64,000 nucleotides of DNA from positions 186,001 through 250,000 of the forward strand of contig NZ_JQNK01000009.1 of assembly GCF_000745215.1 (NCBI RefSeq), written 5' to 3'. Source of the stretch: Methylosinus sp. PW1. GTDB lineage: Bacteria > Pseudomonadota > Alphaproteobacteria > Rhizobiales > Beijerinckiaceae. Numbering within the stretch: the stretch's first letter is position 1; each line of letters begins with the position of its first letter. Shown one piece after another: positions 35,014 through 44,262 of this stretch. A program made the position numbers and the translations under genes. The notes under the pieces are model-generated. The model searched no databases. It had not been told where the DNA came from and was given only the letters and a program-made list of their open reading frames with translations.

Positions 35014-36279
35014 TCAGCGCGCGAGCAGCGCGACCGCGAGGCCGCAGGCGAGCGCGAGCGCGGAAGCGGCCATGACGCGAAAGCCGAGGCCGGCGCCGCC
35101 GATCCACCATGTCAGCGCCGCCTTGGAGAGCGTGTTGACGGCGACGGCGAGGCCGATCGACGCCGCAGCGATATCGAGCGCGAGCGTCGCGCGATCGAGC
35201 CGCGCGACGGACAAAGTTATGGCGTCGACATCGACGACGCCGGAGATCGCCGCGACAGCCAGCGCGCCGGCCCCGCCCGCCATTCGGGTGGCGAGACGCG
35301 CCAGTATCGCGACGACTGTGAGCAGCGCGCCGAATTGGAGCACCGCGCCGAGATCGAGAGGGTTCTGCGACGCATGGCTCACATCGCTCGAAGAGGCGAC
35401 GGCGCGGCGCATGAAGAAGAGCGCGAAGGCGAGCATGACGACGCCGCCCGCTGCGAAAGGCGGCGCGAGAACGCCGAGAAGCTCGATGTCGATCAGCGCG
35501 ACGACGGCCAGCACGCGCAGCGCCATTGTGGCGTTGGCGAAAAGAGCGCCGGCGGCGAAGAGCGGCGCCGCATCCCGCTGCGCGCGCGAGAGGCGCGCCA
35601 ACGTCATCGTCGTCGCGGTGGAGGAGACGAGGCCGCCGGCGATTCCCGTCAGCGCCACGCCGCCGGCGCCGCCGGCCGCCTTCATCGCCACATAGCCGAG
35701 GAAGTTGATGACCGCGATCAGCACGGTCAGCAGCCAGATCTCATGCGGATTGACCGTCTTCCACGGATCGACGACGCGGTCCGGCAGCAGCGGCAGCAGA
35801 ATGACCGTCATGGCGGCGAGCGTCAGGCCGGAGCGCAGCTCCACCCAGCTGAGGCGCCGCAACCAGCCATGGCTCGCGGATTTCAGCGCCAGCAGCCCCG
35901 CCGTGACGACGCCCGCCGCCGCCGCGGCCTCGACATCGCCGACGACGGCGAAGGCGCCGAGCGCGAAGGCCAGCATGGCGGCGACGACCGTGGTCGCGCC
36001 GAAGGTCTCGTCATGGACGATCTCGCGATAGCGAAACAGCATGATCGCGCCGGCGAAAGCTATGAAGGCGAGGCCGAGCGAGACGGCGCCGCCTATGCCG
36101 GTCTGATTGCAGATGGCGCCCCAGACGGCGCCGAGCAGAGCCGCCAGCGCATGTGTGCGAAAGCCCGCGGCGCGCTCGCCCTCCTCGTCCTGGCGCGCCT
36201 GCCAGCCGCGCTCGAGGCCGATCAAAAGGCCGATCGCCAGCGCCACCGTCAGGCGGCGGAACAATTCTGTCGTCTCCAT
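35014..36279 (-). CDS. MgtC/SapB-DUF4010 family membrane protein
   Basis: This 421-residue integral membrane protein has twelve or so helices. The N-terminus METTELFRRLTVALAIGLLIGLERGW is the MgtC/SapB-like domain, and GIAGGLVSSTATTMTLARLS lies in the DUF4010 part. Related MgtC proteins help at low magnesium, but this fused type has no proven role. It lies 54 bp upstream of the CBS gene on the minus strand. Confidence 0.8.
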   Translation of the reverse strand: METTELFRRLTVALAIGLLIGLERGWQARQDEEGERAAGFRTHALAALLGAVWGAICNQTGIGGAVSLGLAFIAFAGAIMLFRYREIVHDETFGATTVVAAMLAFALGAFAVVGDVEAAAAAGVVTAGLLALKSASHGWLRRLSWVELRSGLTLAAMTVILLPLLPDRVVDPWKTVNPHEIWLLTVLIAVINFLGYVAMKAAGGAGGVALTGIAGGLVSSTATTMTLARLSRAQRDAAPLFAAGALFANATMALRVLAVVALIDIELLGVLAPPFAAGGVVMLAFALFFMRRAVASSSDVSHASQNPLDLGAVLQFGALLTVVAILARLATRMAGGAGALAVAAISGVVDVDAITLSVARLDRATLALDIAAASIGLAVAVNTLSKAALTWWIGGAGLGFRVMAASALALACGLAVALLAR

Positions 36280-36312
36280 GCGCCGGCCTTCCCGAATAGC
36301 GGAACTTCACAA

Positions 36313-37203
36313 TTATACTCGCGCTCCGGCGAACATGCGCAGAGCCGCCGGCGAGACGCCTTGTCGCAGTTCGAAATAGCCGGCCCAAGGATCGGCGCGC
36401 AGCGCGGCGAGGCGGCGCTCCACCTTGTCGAGGCAATAGAAGTCGGCGCGCTCTATGCGGCCGAGCTCGTCCCAGGAGACGGGCGTCGCCACGGAAGGCG
36501 TCTCCCGCGCACGCGGCGAGAAAGGCGCGACCGCGCTCGCGCCGCGATCATTGCGTCGATAATCGATGTAGATGCGGCCATGGCGCCGCGCCTTGGTCGC
36601 CATTGCGGTGAAGCGCGCCGAATCGTCCGCCGCGAGACGGCTGGCGACGCCTCTGGCGAAGGCCGTGAAGGTCGGCCAGTCGAGCGCGTCATCCAGCGGC
36701 GCGACGACATGCAGCCCCTTGCCGCCGGTGAGCAGCGCGAAGCTCGCGAGCCCCGCCGCCTCCAGCAGAGCGCGAAAATCGCGCGCGGCGCTCTTCACCT
36801 CCTCGAAGGACACGGACGGATCGGGATCGAGATCGAAGACGAGACGATCGGGGCGCTCCAGCGCATCGAAGCGCACGCCCCAAATATGCAGCTCCAGCGC
36901 ATCCATCTGCGCCGCGCCCTCGAGGCCGGAGAGATCGTCGAGGAAAAGGAATTCTTCCGTCTCGCCGTCGCTCCCGGTAATGGGGGCGGCGATGAGGCCC
37001 GTGGGCAGGCCGCGCCGATGATGACGCTGGAAGAAGCAGCCATGCGCCGCGCCATTTGGACAGCGCAGCAGCGACAGCGGCCGCCCGGCGATATGCGGCA
37101 GAGCGAAAGGCGCGACGCGGCGCCAATAATCGACCAGCCTCTGCTTGGTGACATGAAGCGCCGCCGGATAGAGCGGCTTGTCCGGGTTGGTGAGGCGGAT
37201 CAT
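36313..37203 (-). CDS. ligD (POL): LigD-type polymerase/primase (NHEJ), separate polypeptide
   Basis: This 296-residue protein corresponds to the polymerase domain of LigD, which fills ends during bacterial non-homologous end joining. MIRLTNPDKPLYPAALHVTK is the usual domain start; DRLVFDLDPDPSVSFEEVK carries the catalytic aspartates, and LLTGGKGLHVVAPL the nucleotide-binding segment. In most proteobacteria this domain is fused C-terminally to the ligase. Here it is a separate gene overlapping the ligase gene by 4 bp (ATGA). Confidence 0.92.
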   Translation of the reverse strand: MIRLTNPDKPLYPAALHVTKQRLVDYWRRVAPFALPHIAGRPLSLLRCPNGAAHGCFFQRHHRRGLPTGLIAAPITGSDGETEEFLFLDDLSGLEGAAQMDALELHIWGVRFDALERPDRLVFDLDPDPSVSFEEVKSAARDFRALLEAAGLASFALLTGGKGLHVVAPLDDALDWPTFTAFARGVASRLAADDSARFTAMATKARRHGRIYIDYRRNDRGASAVAPFSPRARETPSVATPVSWDELGRIERADFYCLDKVERRLAALRADPWAGYFELRQGVSPAALRMFAGARV

Positions 37204-38789
37204 CGCCGGCCTCGCTTCTGCTCGCGGGGCGTTGGAGAACTCACCTCACTCGCCGGCTTGTCCTCGCGCAGGCCGATGAAGGTCGGATGGCGCAGCAGCC
37301 CCTCCTTGGTGCGCTCCGTATAATCGATCTCGACGACGAGCCGCGGCGCCACATAGCGCGCATGACGCGCGATCTCGGCCGGCACAGCGGTGAAGGGCGA
37401 GGTCTTGCGCGCATGCGCGCGCAGAGCGGCGCCGATCTGCGCGAGATCGCGATCGGAAAAGCCGGCGCCGACGCGGCCGCGATAGCGCAATTCGCCATCG
37501 ACGAATTCGCCGAGCAGCAGAGAGGCGAAGTCGCGGCCCTTCTTCGTCGAAGGACGATAGCCGCCGACGACGAACTCGTCGCGGCCGAGGCATTTGACCT
37601 TTATCCAAGCGCGCGTGCGCCGCGAGAGATAGGGGCGATCGACGCGCTTGGAGACGACGCCCTCGAGCCCCATGCGTCGGCATTCGGCGAGAAAGCGCGC
37701 GCCGGCGCCGATCACATGGCCGCTGTAGCGTATCGCCGCCGGCGGCTCGGCGAGCAGCGCGGCGAGACGATTCTTGCGTTCGAGCAACGGCTCTTTGGAA
37801 ACATCCTCGCCATCGAGCTCCAGCAGATCGAAGGCGTAGAAGACGAGCGCGCGCGGGCGCGCCTCCAGCGTCTTCTGCAGCAGGCCGAAATCGCTGCGGC
37901 CATTCTCCTCCAGCGCGACGATCTCGCCATCGATGAGCGCGCTTGTCATCGGCAATTGCGCGGCGGCTTCCGCTATGCCGGGGAATTTCGCGGTCCAATC
38001 GAGGCCGGAGCGCGTGTAGACGCGGCACGCGCCGCCCGCCGTCGCGACGAGCGCGCGATAGCCGTCGAATTTTATCTCATGCAGCCAATCCTCGCCGGCG
38101 GGCGGCTCGGCGGCCTGCGTCGCGAGCTGCGGCGGACGGAATTTCGGCAAGCGCGGCGCGTGGGTCTCGCCCTCGGCGATCTCCGCGAAGCTGCGGCCCG
38201 TCGTGACGCTGCGCGTCCATTCGCGCGTCGGATCGAGATCGACGTCGGCCCGCTCGTCCTTCGTTTTGACGAGCAGCCAATTTTCTTTGGGCTCTTTTGC
38301 GCGGTGGGGCATGCGCACCAGCGCGAAGCCGCCTCTCAGCCGCTCGCCTTCCAGCGTGAACTCGAGCCGTCCGTCGTCGAGGCCGCGACGCGGATCGCCC
38401 TTCGGCGTCCAGCGGCCGCGATCCCACAGCATCACCTCGCCGCCGCCATATTGGCCTTTGGGGATGGTTCCCTCGAAGCTTCCATAATCGAGCGGATGAT
38501 CCTCTGTGCGCACGGCGAGACGCTTCTCGCTCGGGTCGAGGCTGGGGCCGCGCGTGACCGCCCAGCTCTTCAGCACGCCGTCCAGCTCGAGGCGCAGATC
38601 GAAATGCAGACGACGCGCGCGATGCTTCTGCACGACATAGGCGCCCTGCCCTCGCGTGCGCGCGGCGCCTTCCGGCTCGGCGGTGCGGTGAAAATCGCGC
38701 TTGGCGCGATAGGCGGCGAGCCGCTCGTCCTTCGCTGCGAGCGGTCTTGCGGCGCGATGAGCCGATGACGAGCGCGTGGATGGACCCAA
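37200..38789 (-). CDS. ligD (PE-LIG): LigD-type ATP-dependent DNA ligase with 3'-phosphoesterase domain
   Basis: This 529-residue protein has an N-terminal phosphoesterase domain (residues 45-195; HRARRLHFDLRLELDGVLKS, DYGSFEGTIPKGQYGGG) and an ATP-dependent ligase domain with nucleophile Lys240 in EIKFDGYR. DGEIVALEENGRSDF and GLEGVVSKR follow, then the OB fold (RTRAWIKVKC; DYTERTKEGLLRHPTF). The start is a TTG at 38789 with AGGAGGAG 6 nt upstream. Downstream of ku by 21 bp; translationally coupled to the separate polymerase gene. Confidence 0.93.
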   Translation of the reverse strand: MGPSTRSSSAHRAARPLAAKDERLAAYRAKRDFHRTAEPEGAARTRGQGAYVVQKHRARRLHFDLRLELDGVLKSWAVTRGPSLDPSEKRLAVRTEDHPLDYGSFEGTIPKGQYGGGEVMLWDRGRWTPKGDPRRGLDDGRLEFTLEGERLRGGFALVRMPHRAKEPKENWLLVKTKDERADVDLDPTREWTRSVTTGRSFAEIAEGETHAPRLPKFRPPQLATQAAEPPAGEDWLHEIKFDGYRALVATAGGACRVYTRSGLDWTAKFPGIAEAAAQLPMTSALIDGEIVALEENGRSDFGLLQKTLEARPRALVFYAFDLLELDGEDVSKEPLLERKNRLAALLAEPPAAIRYSGHVIGAGARFLAECRRMGLEGVVSKRVDRPYLSRRTRAWIKVKCLGRDEFVVGGYRPSTKKGRDFASLLLGEFVDGELRYRGRVGAGFSDRDLAQIGAALRAHARKTSPFTAVPAEIARHARYVAPRLVVEIDYTERTKEGLLRHPTFIGLREDKPASEVSSPTPREQKRGRR

Positions 38790-38810
38790 TTTGCGCTCCT
38801 CCTCTCGCGG

Positions 38811-39713
38811 TCACGCGCGCTTCTTGACCGGCCCCGTCTTCGCCGTAGCCTTGGCCGACGCCGTCTTCGCCGGGCTCGCCTTCTTCGCCGGCTCGGCGGC
38901 GCGCGCCTTGTGCGCCGGCCGCGCCGCGCTCTCGCCGACGCTGCGCTTCAACGCCTCGATGAGATCGATCACCTTGCCGGGACCGCGCCGCTCCTCCTCG
39001 CCCGTGGTGACGATCGCCTGTCCCTCGCGCTTGCGCTCGACGAGATCGCGCAGCGCCTCGGCGTAGGAATCCTTGAACGCTTTCGGATCGAAAGGCGCGC
39101 TCTTACGCTCGATCAGCTCGGTCGCCAACGCCACCATCTCGGCGTCGCTATCGCCTTCGCCGATCTCGGCGAAATAGGGCTCATAGGCGCGCAGCTCATT
39201 GGCGTAGCGCAAGGTCTCGACGAGCAGGCCCTTGCCGAGCGGCGTCACCGCGACAATGCTCTCGCGCCCGCGCATGGTGAGCCGGCCGATGCCGATCTTG
39301 CCGGCGCGGCGCAGCGCCTCGCGGATCACCGCATAGCCTTCGGTCGAGACGTCGCCTTCCGGCGCGAGATAATAGGGCCGGTCGAAGTAACGCGGATCGA
39401 TCTCCTCGCGCCCGACGAATTGCACCAGCTCGATGGCCTTGCCGCTGTCGAGCTTGATCTCGTCCAGCTCGTCCGGCTCCAGCACGACATAAGAATCGTC
39501 GCCGATCTCGAAGCCTTTGACGATATCGGCGGAATCGATCGGGCCGACGCCGGGCACGACTTTCTCATAGCGCACGCGCTTGCCCGATGGCTTGTGGATC
39601 TGATGCAGCGTCGTCGCCTGGGCGCTCGATGTCGCCGCATAGAGCTCGACGCCGATGGAGACGAGCGAAAGCCGCAGATAGCCTTGCCAATAAGCGCGCG
39701 CGCGTGGAGCCAT
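38811..39713 (-). CDS. ku: Ku end-binding protein
   Basis: This 300-residue bacterial Ku homodimer subunit binds double-strand ends and recruits LigD. Start MAPRARAYWQGYLRLSLVSI is typical. Conserved parts include HKPSGKRVRYEKVVPG, FEIGDDSYVVLEPDELD and YYLAPEG. The C-terminal tail is Lys/Ala-rich (KKASPAKTASAKATAK), a basic DNA-binding extension. First gene of ku-ligD(PE-LIG)-ligD(POL). Confidence 0.95.
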   Translation of the reverse strand: MAPRARAYWQGYLRLSLVSIGVELYAATSSAQATTLHQIHKPSGKRVRYEKVVPGVGPIDSADIVKGFEIGDDSYVVLEPDELDEIKLDSGKAIELVQFVGREEIDPRYFDRPYYLAPEGDVSTEGYAVIREALRRAGKIGIGRLTMRGRESIVAVTPLGKGLLVETLRYANELRAYEPYFAEIGEGDSDAEMVALATELIERKSAPFDPKAFKDSYAEALRDLVERKREGQAIVTTGEEERRGPGKVIDLIEALKRSVGESAARPAHKARAAEPAKKASPAKTASAKATAKTGPVKKRA

Positions 39714-39741
39714 GAGGTCGGACCCTTTGCTGTTCGCGCTC

Positions 39742-40641
39742 TCATCTAGCGCCGCGGCGCGCGCGGACGATGGCGGCGTTGAGCTCGCCGCCATAGATGA
39801 AGATGACTCCCGAAAAATAGAGGAAGACGAGCGCGATCATCGCCGAGGCGAGGCCGGCGTAGGTCAGCGCATAGCGCTCCGAGAAGGCCGCGAGATAGCG
39901 GCCGAAGGCAGCGCCCGCGACGAGCCACAGCAGCAGCGTCGCCAGCACGCCGGGAAGCATGTCCACAAAGCGCCGCCGTCCCGCCGGCAGCCAGGCGTGT
40001 ATGGCGAAGAGCGTGAGCGCGAGAATGAGCGTCGCGACGCCATAGCGCGCCAGAGTGACCATCTGCTCGAAGGGCGCGAACCAATCGAGATAGCGCGCCG
40101 CGGCGTCGGTGATGAGCGGTCCGAGCACGACGAGAACGGAGAGCGCCAGCAGAGCCGCCGCGCTGCCGACGACATAGACGATCGACTCGAGCCGCAGCAG
40201 CCACCAGCTGCGCGTCTCCTGCGCCTCATAGGCGCGATTGAGGCCGATGCGCAGGCTCTCGAGGCCGCTGGAGGCGAAATAGACGGCGAAGAGCGCGCCG
40301 AAGGTGAGATTGCCGCCCTGCGGCTCCGTCGCGACGCGCTTGATCTCTCGTGCGATCGGCGCCGCGACCTCCTGCGGCCAGGCGTCGAGCAGCAGCCGCC
40401 CCGCCTCGTCGGCAAGGCTCTTGGAGCCGATGAGGCCGGCGAAGGCCGTCACCACGATGAGGAAGGGAAACAGCGACATCAAGGTCGAGAGCGCAATATG
40501 GCTCGCAATGGCGAAGCCGTCGCGCTCGACGAAATGCAGGAAGGCGTCGAGCGGGACGCGCAGCAGCGCGGGCAGGCGCGCCGCCCAAGGGGCGAGCGGC
40601 CCGAGGGCGCGCTGGAAAACGGCTTTCTCGACATCGTCCAA
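39742..40641 (-). CDS. YihY/BrkB-like inner membrane protein
   Basis: This 299-residue protein has six helices and the family pattern DGFAIASHIALSTLMSLFPF; SSGLESLRIGLNRAYEAQET; LPAGRRRFVDMLPGVL. The family was once mis-assigned as RNase BN; its real role is unknown. The start is a TTG (40641). It lies upstream of ku in the same direction, 28 bp away, and may be co-transcribed. Confidence 0.85.
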   Translation of the reverse strand: MDDVEKAVFQRALGPLAPWAARLPALLRVPLDAFLHFVERDGFAIASHIALSTLMSLFPFLIVVTAFAGLIGSKSLADEAGRLLLDAWPQEVAAPIAREIKRVATEPQGGNLTFGALFAVYFASSGLESLRIGLNRAYEAQETRSWWLLRLESIVYVVGSAAALLALSVLVVLGPLITDAAARYLDWFAPFEQMVTLARYGVATLILALTLFAIHAWLPAGRRRFVDMLPGVLATLLLWLVAGAAFGRYLAAFSERYALTYAGLASAMIALVFLYFSGVIFIYGGELNAAIVRARRGAR

Positions 40642-40772
40642 GGCGCCGGCTCCCCGCGCTCATCGCGCGAGGGAATATAGCGCCGCGCGATCCGCGAGGC
40701 GGCAACTTTCACCGCCGCGGCACGTTGACGATGGGAAGCGGCGGCGACGCTCCCGCGCCGCCGCCGGCTCGC

Positions 40773-40949
40773 TCAGACGCCGCGCCGCAGCACGCCGCCG
40801 ACGAGGGCGACGATGAAGAGCACGATCGCCACCCAGAACAATATGCGCGCGGCGTCGATCGCCGTGCCGGCGACGCCGCCGAAGCCGAAGAAGGCCGCGA
40901 TCAGCGCGACCACCAGAAAGACGACGGCCCAACGCAGAAGATCGCTCAT
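40773..40949 (-). CDS. DUF1328 small membrane protein
   Basis: This 58-residue protein starts [20 protein letters not shown] and ends VGGVLRRGV, with two hydrophobic helices separated by [16 protein letters not shown]. This is the DUF1328/YtjA pattern, common in proteobacteria and of unknown function. AGAAAGAG precedes the ATG. It is divergent from nuoD. Confidence 0.85.
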   Translation of the reverse strand: MSDLLRWAVVFLVVALIAAFFGFGGVAGTAIDAARILFWVAIVLFIVALVGGVLRRGV

Positions 40950-41026
40950 CTCTTTCTCCCGAAACCGAGGATGATGGGTGATAACGCCGGCGCGCCGATC
41001 CGGTTTCCCGCCGAAAGGAGGCGCAT

Positions 41027-42247
41027 TTGAGTCTCGGACAGAGAACGCAGCCCCGCCCCCGGCCCGGCGAGGAGCGCAGCTTCACCCTGAATTTCGGCCC
41101 CGTGCATCCGGCCGCGCATGGCGTGCTGCGGCTCGTGCTGGAGCTCGACGGCGAGGTCGTCGTCCACGCCGATCCGCATATCGGCTTTCTGCATCGCGGC
41201 ACGGAAAAGCTCATAGAGGACAAAACCTACCTGCAGGCCCTGCCCTATTTCGACCGGCTCGATTATGTCGCGCCGATCAATCAGGAGCACGCCTTCTGCC
41301 TCGCCGCCGAGCGCCTGCTCGGCCTAATCCCGCCGCGGCGCGCGCAACTCATCCGCGTGCTCTATTGCGAGATCGGACGGCTACTCTCGCATCTCCTCAA
41401 CATCACCAGCTGGGCCTCCGATTGCGGCGCGCTGACGCCCAATCTCTGGGGCTTCGAGGAGCGCGAGAAGCTGATGGTCTTCTACGAGCGCGCGTCCGGC
41501 GCGCGCATGCACGCCAATTATTTCCGCTTCGGCGGCGTGCATCAGGATTTGCCGGCGGCGCTGATCGACGACATAGAGGCCTTTTGCGATCCCTTCCTCG
41601 CGACCTGCGACGATCTCGAAGGATTGCTCACCGACAATCGCATCTTCAAGGAGCGCAATGTCGATATCGGCGCGGTGACGCTCGAGCAGGCCTGGGGCCT
41701 CGGATTCTCCGGCGTGTTCCTGCGCGCTTGCGGCGCGCCATGGGATTTGCGCAAGGCGCAGCCCTATGAATGCTACGAGGAGATGGATTTCGACATTCCG
41801 GTCGGACGCCATGGCGATTGCTACGACCGCTATTGCGTGCGCATGGAGGAGATGCGCCAATCGATCCGCATCATGCGGCAATGCGTCCAGAAGCTGCGCG
41901 CCGCGGACGGACAGGGCGCCGTCGCCGTCCTCGACGGCAAGATCACGCCGCCGCGGCGCGAGCAGATGAAGCGCTCGATGGAGGCGACGATCGAGCAGTT
42001 CAAGCTCTACAGCGAGGGAATCCACGTGCCCGCTGGCGAGGTCTATGCGGCGGTGGAGGCGCCCAAGGGCGAGTTCGGCGTCTATCTCGTCTCCCATGGG
42101 CTCAACAAGCCCTATCGCTGCAAGCTGCGCCCGCCCTCCTTCGCCCATCTCGCGGCGACCGACCGGCTCTCGACCGGCCATATGCTCGCGGATGTCGCCG
42201 CCATCGTCGGCTCGCTGGACATCGTCTTCGGAGAAATCGACCGCTGA
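41027..42247 (+). CDS. nuoD: NADH-quinone oxidoreductase subunit D, isolated copy
   Basis: This 406-residue homologue of the 49-kDa complex I subunit lies near the quinone site. Motifs include [55 protein letters not shown] and the C-terminal DIVFGEIDR. The start is TTG with AAAGGAGG upstream. No other nuo genes are nearby, so this is either a second copy or a displaced gene. The first 15 residues ([15 protein letters not shown]) differ from the usual N-terminus. It is followed after 14 bp by a pterin dehydratase. Confidence 0.9.
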   Translation: MSLGQRTQPRPRPGEERSFTLNFGPVHPAAHGVLRLVLELDGEVVVHADPHIGFLHRGTEKLIEDKTYLQALPYFDRLDYVAPINQEHAFCLAAERLLGLIPPRRAQLIRVLYCEIGRLLSHLLNITSWASDCGALTPNLWGFEEREKLMVFYERASGARMHANYFRFGGVHQDLPAALIDDIEAFCDPFLATCDDLEGLLTDNRIFKERNVDIGAVTLEQAWGLGFSGVFLRACGAPWDLRKAQPYECYEEMDFDIPVGRHGDCYDRYCVRMEEMRQSIRIMRQCVQKLRAADGQGAVAVLDGKITPPRREQMKRSMEATIEQFKLYSEGIHVPAGEVYAAVEAPKGEFGVYLVSHGLNKPYRCKLRPPSFAHLAATDRLSTGHMLADVAAIVGSLDIVFGEIDR

Positions 42248-42261
42248 GAAGGAGGATGAAA

Positions 42262-42642
42262 ATGCCGACCCTCGCAGAAAAGACACCCCTCGCAGAAAAG
42301 AGCTGCACGCCCTGCCGCGGCGGCGTTCCGCCGCTCGGACGCGCCGAGGCCGAGGCGCTGCTCGCCGCGGCGCCGGACTGGACGCTGATGGACGAGGCGC
42401 GCCGCATCGAGCGCGGCTTCCGCTTCGGCAATTTCCGCGAGGCGGCCGAATTCGTGCGCCAGATCGGCGAATTGGCCGAGGCCGAAGGCCACCACCCGGA
42501 CATCGCCTTCGGCTGGGGCTATGCGACGATCTCCTTGCAGACGAAAAAGATCGGCGGCCTGCACGAGAACGACGTCATCATGGCGACGAAGATCGACCGC
42601 ATCTTCGCACGCTGGCAGGGATTGCCGGCCGGCCGCATGTGA
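42262..42642 (+). CDS. phhB: Pterin-4a-carbinolamine dehydratase
   Basis: This 126-residue protein has the family core GLGRAEAEALLAAAPDWTL-like region (PPLGRAEAEALLAAAPDWTL), FRFGNFREAAEFVRQIGELA and the active-site motif EGHHPDIAFGW. It recycles the pterin cofactor of aromatic amino acid hydroxylases and can act in other redox pathways. ATG 42262 sits 6 nt after AAGGAGG; an ATG at 42256 is too close. The N-terminus (AEKTPLAEKSCTPCRGG) is longer than usual and has a CxxC. Likely co-transcribed with nuoD. Confidence 0.9.
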   Translation: MPTLAEKTPLAEKSCTPCRGGVPPLGRAEAEALLAAAPDWTLMDEARRIERGFRFGNFREAAEFVRQIGELAEAEGHHPDIAFGWGYATISLQTKKIGGLHENDVIMATKIDRIFARWQGLPAGRM

Positions 42643-42695
42643 GCGACGCCCCCGCCTTTTCAAACGCCCCGCGCTCTTGTAGATATCTTAGCGAA

Positions 42696-42772
<77 letters not shown>

Positions 42773-42899
42773 TATGAACGATGCTGGGAAATTGCCGACA
42801 GTCTTTCCCTCAATGCTGGTCGCTCTTGCGACCGCCTTCAAGGCGATAGTAGCAATACCAAAAAAAGCACACGATAGCGCGTGTCACGAGGAGGTCTGT

Positions 42900-44216
42900 T
42901 TGCGACAATCCGTGTCCATGAATGAGGCCGGACAGGAAAGCCCGGTTGCGAGCTTCCGAGCCGGGACCGAACTGATTGGGTCAGAAGCCGGTCTGACCTA
43001 TGACCATTTTATTTTTTCGTCCCGCCGCAGCGGTTGCCTGACGCGCGGTCCGAGATTGAGCTTAGCGAAAGGCGTCCATCTCATTAAAATTCAAGGTGAA
43101 AATTTCGGGCTGTCCGGCCTCGACGACAGCTTTATTGAAATTTTCGATGCGGCCGGCCGCAGCCGATACAAGCAGTCTCTGCTAGCCGGAATCAGCCACG
43201 ATCAAAAAACGCTTGCCTCGTTCATCTATACCAGCCCAGAATATGAGGAGGGTTTAGAAATTTGCATATCCGTGTCCGAAGGCGCAAATATTCGTATCGA
43301 CTCGATCGAAATTCAACCAACAAGGTATATGCACGAATTTTCTATACTAAATAAGTCGTATAGAAAAGATTTGATATGGACTGTCACGCTCTATCGCTCT
43401 TGGTGCCGATTTACAGAAATAAAGCACCCCTTCTATATTGTTGTACCGGAAAGCGACCTATCTATATTCATCGACGCTTTCACCACCGAGATGGAGAACG
43501 GCCAGATTTCCCGCTTCCCCAATGTTCTTTCTGAGGAGTGGGTCTTGGCGTCCGCAAATATAGAACCCTCCCCCGGAATGTCCGGGTGGCATATTCAGCA
43601 GCTGATAAAGCTGTGCTTTTCAAAGCTAAAAATTGCCGCCAACTATCTTACGATGGATAGCACAATGCTATTCACGAAAAAATTCGACCATTCGTCTCTT
43701 TTGTATGATGGTTCAATCTTTACTGCAGCGACTCCGATCTCCAAAATTGATTTTTTTGATCAGCTTCGAAATAACAATGAGGACGGCTGGCTCGATGGCA
43801 CGATCGTCAATATTTCAGAATCGTTCAATAGAATTTGTACGGTGATGGAGAACCACACTGAGAGCACGAACGCCTATATATCTTGTACGGGCATGTTCAA
43901 CTCCGATTTGTCGGCCGAACTCGACGCATTCGCGCATAGCAGAGGCGTGAATGGTTTCGTCGGCCTGATACAAATCGCCCCTTACGAGTTCGCCTGGTAC
44001 GGAGAATTCGTCTACTCGCAAAAACGGTCGCGCTTTGTCCCGCATGACCCCCATTTGATGACGCTGGCGCAATCAGCGGAACAAGCGGAGATGATCGATC
44101 GATGCGAATTCAACACGCATACTCATCACTTCGGTGTGATGTTGCAGCTGCCAGCGGCCGACCTCTGCGACCCCGAAAGCCTTTATAACGCAATTGCCGA
44201 AGGCCGCCTCAGATGA
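42900..44216 (+). CDS. AT-rich island gene of unknown function (possible glycosyltransferase-like, DUF6492-type)
   Basis: This 438-residue protein starts at TTG 42900, five bases after GAGGAGG. The frame opens earlier (ATG 42774), directly at the tRNA end with no ribosome site. Base composition is strikingly lower in GC than all neighbours. An N-terminal beta-rich part (LAKGVHLIKIQGENFGLSG) is followed by SYRKDLIWTVTLYRSWCRF and HPFYIVVPESDLSIF, resembling DUF6492 proteins found among polysaccharide genes. FNTHTHHFGVM is near the end. The family call is tentative; horizontal transfer is strongly suggested. Confidence 0.6.
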   Translation: MRQSVSMNEAGQESPVASFRAGTELIGSEAGLTYDHFIFSSRRSGCLTRGPRLSLAKGVHLIKIQGENFGLSGLDDSFIEIFDAAGRSRYKQSLLAGISHDQKTLASFIYTSPEYEEGLEICISVSEGANIRIDSIEIQPTRYMHEFSILNKSYRKDLIWTVTLYRSWCRFTEIKHPFYIVVPESDLSIFIDAFTTEMENGQISRFPNVLSEEWVLASANIEPSPGMSGWHIQQLIKLCFSKLKIAANYLTMDSTMLFTKKFDHSSLLYDGSIFTAATPISKIDFFDQLRNNNEDGWLDGTIVNISESFNRICTVMENHTESTNAYISCTGMFNSDLSAELDAFAHSRGVNGFVGLIQIAPYEFAWYGEFVYSQKRSRFVPHDPHLMTLAQSAEQAEMIDRCEFNTHTHHFGVMLQLPAADLCDPESLYNAIAEGRLR

Positions 44217-44262
44217 TGATCGAGGGGACGCGCGCTTGCAAAAAAGAGCGAGTCCCCCCGCC

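Noticed and set aside
34540..37323. 927-codon plus-strand frame across CBS, MgtC and ligD genes
   Set aside because: It covers three well-supported genes on the other strand and has Arg/Glu/Gln-rich nonsense composition typical of antisense frames.
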